7,485 nt of DNA. Origin: Flavobacteriaceae bacterium UBA2000 (GTDB lineage Bacteria > Bacteroidota > Bacteroidia > Flavobacteriales > Flavobacteriaceae). Below, in pieces: positions 6,585 through 7,485 of the stretch (position 1 is its first letter; every line of letters begins with the position of its first letter). The DNA lies in NCBI GenBank assembly GCA_002335345.1, contig DDCS01000013.1:3798-11282 (forward strand), in the 5' to 3' direction. Under the pieces are notes generated by a model. That model was not told where the DNA came from, did no database searches, and was given only the letters and a program-made list of their open reading frames with translations. The position numbers were made by a program, and so were the translations under genes.

Positions 6585-7256
6585 ATGAATGTCTTGCTCC
6601 TGCTTCCTTTTTTGGCGATCATCTTGGGTTATTTGACTGCGCGCACCTTGAAGCGCGTGACCCCTGGGGTGAATTATCTATTGGCCTTTTCTGGGGCATT
6701 CTTACTGTCTATTATATTTTTTGAGCTGCTTCCTGAGTTATTTGCTACAGGCGCGCCCCATATCTCAGGAGCCCTGATGATTGGGATGCTTTTGCAAATC
6801 GCCTTGGACTATTTTTCCAAAGGGGCTGAGCACGGACATATTCACCGTGATAAAACCGCCAAAGACTTTCCTCTGGCCTTGTTTTTAAGCCTGTCTGTTC
6901 ACGCACTGATCGAAGGATTCCCTGTCGCGCACTCCGATCATGTGCTTTGGGGTGTGGTCATTCACAAAATACCCATCGCGCTGATTTTGTCCTTATTTTT
7001 AATCCAAAGCAGTCTGAGTAAGGGTAAACAACTCTTATTCTTGTTTCTTTTTGGCTTGATGACCCCGCTGGGGACTCTAGTGGCCTTATACATTCCACAA
7101 CTGACCCCGCATAAACCCGTTATCAATGCTTTGGCCGTTGGGGTGTTTTTGCATGTGGCTACCACTATATTGTTCGAAAGCAGTAAGGATCATCAATTCA
7201 ATCAGATTAAGTTAATGGTCATTCTTGCCGGCGCCTTAGCGGGGTATATGATATAA
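6585..7256 (+). CDS. ZIP-family divalent metal transporter
   Basis: The 223-residue integral inner-membrane protein belongs to the ZIP family, which moves Zn2+ or related divalent metals into the cytoplasm. About eight hydrophobic segments are visible (roughly residues 1-20, 31-50, 57-76, 95-114, 120-140, 149-170, 178-198, 207-223). The loop after TM3 is short and His-rich (EHGHIHRD; His 83, 85, 87), as is usual for ZIP proteins. TM4 carries HALIEG (His106, Glu110) and TM5 carries HKIP (His127, Pro130), the signature metal-site helices. His190 and Glu198 lie in TM7. Compared with the classical HNxxEG and (H/Q)(E/D)xPE patterns, Asn is replaced by Ala107 and the acidic residue by Lys128, so only one metal site looks complete. 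The metal is unknown. The start ATG at 6585 leaves almost no leader if the -7 box at 6569-6576 is used. A hairpin terminator begins right after the stop codon. Confidence 0.88.
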   Translation: MNVLLLLPFLAIILGYLTARTLKRVTPGVNYLLAFSGAFLLSIIFFELLPELFATGAPHISGALMIGMLLQIALDYFSKGAEHGHIHRDKTAKDFPLALFLSLSVHALIEGFPVAHSDHVLWGVVIHKIPIALILSLFLIQSSLSKGKQLLFLFLFGLMTPLGTLVALYIPQLTPHKPVINALAVGVFLHVATTILFESSKDHQFNQIKLMVILAGALAGYMI

Positions 7257-7283
7257 AAAATGCCCGAACAAGTCAGGCATTTT
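7257..7283. terminator. Hairpin terminator after the ZIP gene
   Basis: The arms AAAATGCCCGA (7257-7267) and TCAGGCATTTT (7273-7283) pair with one C-A mismatch around a 5-base loop. It starts directly after the ZIP stop codon. The plus-strand T-run is only 4 bases. Read on the minus strand it ends in six T, so it could also stop leftward transcripts entering from the right edge. Confidence 0.7.
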
Positions 7284-7294
7284 CGTCTGGCTAT

Positions 7295-7302
7295 TATTTT
7301 TG
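7295..7302 (+). promoter_or_regulatory. Candidate -7 promoter box of a short transcription unit
   Basis: TATTTTTG is an exact match to the Bacteroidota -7 consensus. No TTG lies at the expected -33 distance. It sits just past the ZIP terminator and about 90 bp before a plus-strand hairpin with T-run, with no open frame between. It may be chance in this AT-rich stretch. Confidence 0.25.
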
Positions 7303-7389
7303 GGGTACAACAACCAGAATCATTTCAGCTAATTTTCTTAACTCAACTAGGGTAAATTTAAACACAAAACAAACTCTAGGAGAATAATT

Positions 7390-7421
7390 TAGTGGAAACA
7401 AGTAGATCCACTATTTTTTTT
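7390..7421 (+). terminator. Plus-strand intrinsic terminator-like hairpin
   Basis: The 7-bp perfect stem TAGTGGA (7390-7396) / TCCACTA (7407-7413), with a 10-base loop, is followed at once by eight T (7414-7421). It reads as a rho-independent terminator on the plus strand, although no plus-strand gene lies between it and the ZIP terminator. It overlaps the stop codon and last codons of the leftward gene at the right edge, whose A-run encodes the terminal Lys-Lys. Confidence 0.5.
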
Positions 7422-7485
7422 GAGCCCTCCAATGCGCCTCTAGCGCCAATATATCAATAGGCTCTTGAGGTTTTTGCTGCTCGAT
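7411..7485 (-). CDS. C-terminal end of an unidentified protein (gene enters from right edge)
   Basis: On the minus strand a frame open to the right edge gives 24 residues, IEQQKPQEPIDILALEAHWR followed by AQKK and TAG (7413 to 7411). The composition is typical of a charged, helical protein tail, and the other two minus frames hit stops sooner or look non-coding. I do not recognise the family from this short piece. Its stop lies about 130 bp from the terminator at 7257-7283, which could serve it from the minus side. The rest of the gene is outside the window. Confidence 0.5.
   Translation of the reverse strand: MEQQKPQEPIDILALEAHWRAQKK

Noticed and set aside
1..7485. Mobile element, CRISPR, toxin-antitoxin or defence island
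   Set aside because: There are no transposase or recombinase motifs, no spaced direct repeats and no paired small toxin-like genes; every sizeable gene falls in a housekeeping, envelope or transport family.

Overview
The window looks like ordinary chromosomal DNA from a marine-type Flavobacteriaceae bacterium (phylum Bacteroidota). The grounds are a secreted protein ending in a type IX secretion (T9SS) sorting domain, several matches to the Bacteroidota -7 promoter box TAnnTTTG, a lipoprotein with a Bacteroidota-style surface-export signal, and a gene order (rocD, rlmD, DUF6452, DUF6048, THUMP methyltransferase, ZIP transporter) that I recall as typical of this family. No mobile element, CRISPR array, tRNA, rRNA or recognisable defence system is present.

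Layout from left to right. Positions 1-1136 (+) hold the C-terminal part of a large T9SS-exported protein, cut by the left edge. A strong bidirectional terminator (1167-1195) separates it from rocD (-), ornithine aminotransferase. From a roughly 108-bp divergent region, rlmD (+) reads rightward and is followed by two small envelope genes, a DUF6452-type lipoprotein and a DUF6048-type outer-membrane protein. The two envelope genes overlap by 32 bp, and the three genes look like one operon. A 99-bp convergent gap leads to a THUMP-domain RNA methyltransferase (-). That gene is divergent, across only 47 bp, from a ZIP-family metal transporter (+), which ends in its own hairpin terminator. The last 200 bases hold a possible small transcription unit (promoter-like box plus hairpin and T-run) and the last 24 codons of a leftward gene entering from the right edge.

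Functionally the window mixes amino-acid metabolism (RocD), ribosomal RNA modification (RlmD and the RlmL-like enzyme), cell-envelope proteins of unknown role (the DUF6452/DUF6048 pair) and divalent metal uptake (ZIP). I see no previously undescribed multi-gene system that I can defend. The points most worth a second look are the overlapping surface-lipoprotein/outer-membrane pair, a four-cysteine insert in RocD, the palindrome in the tiny divergent THUMP/ZIP promoter region, the altered second metal site of the ZIP protein, and the possible small RNA near the right edge.
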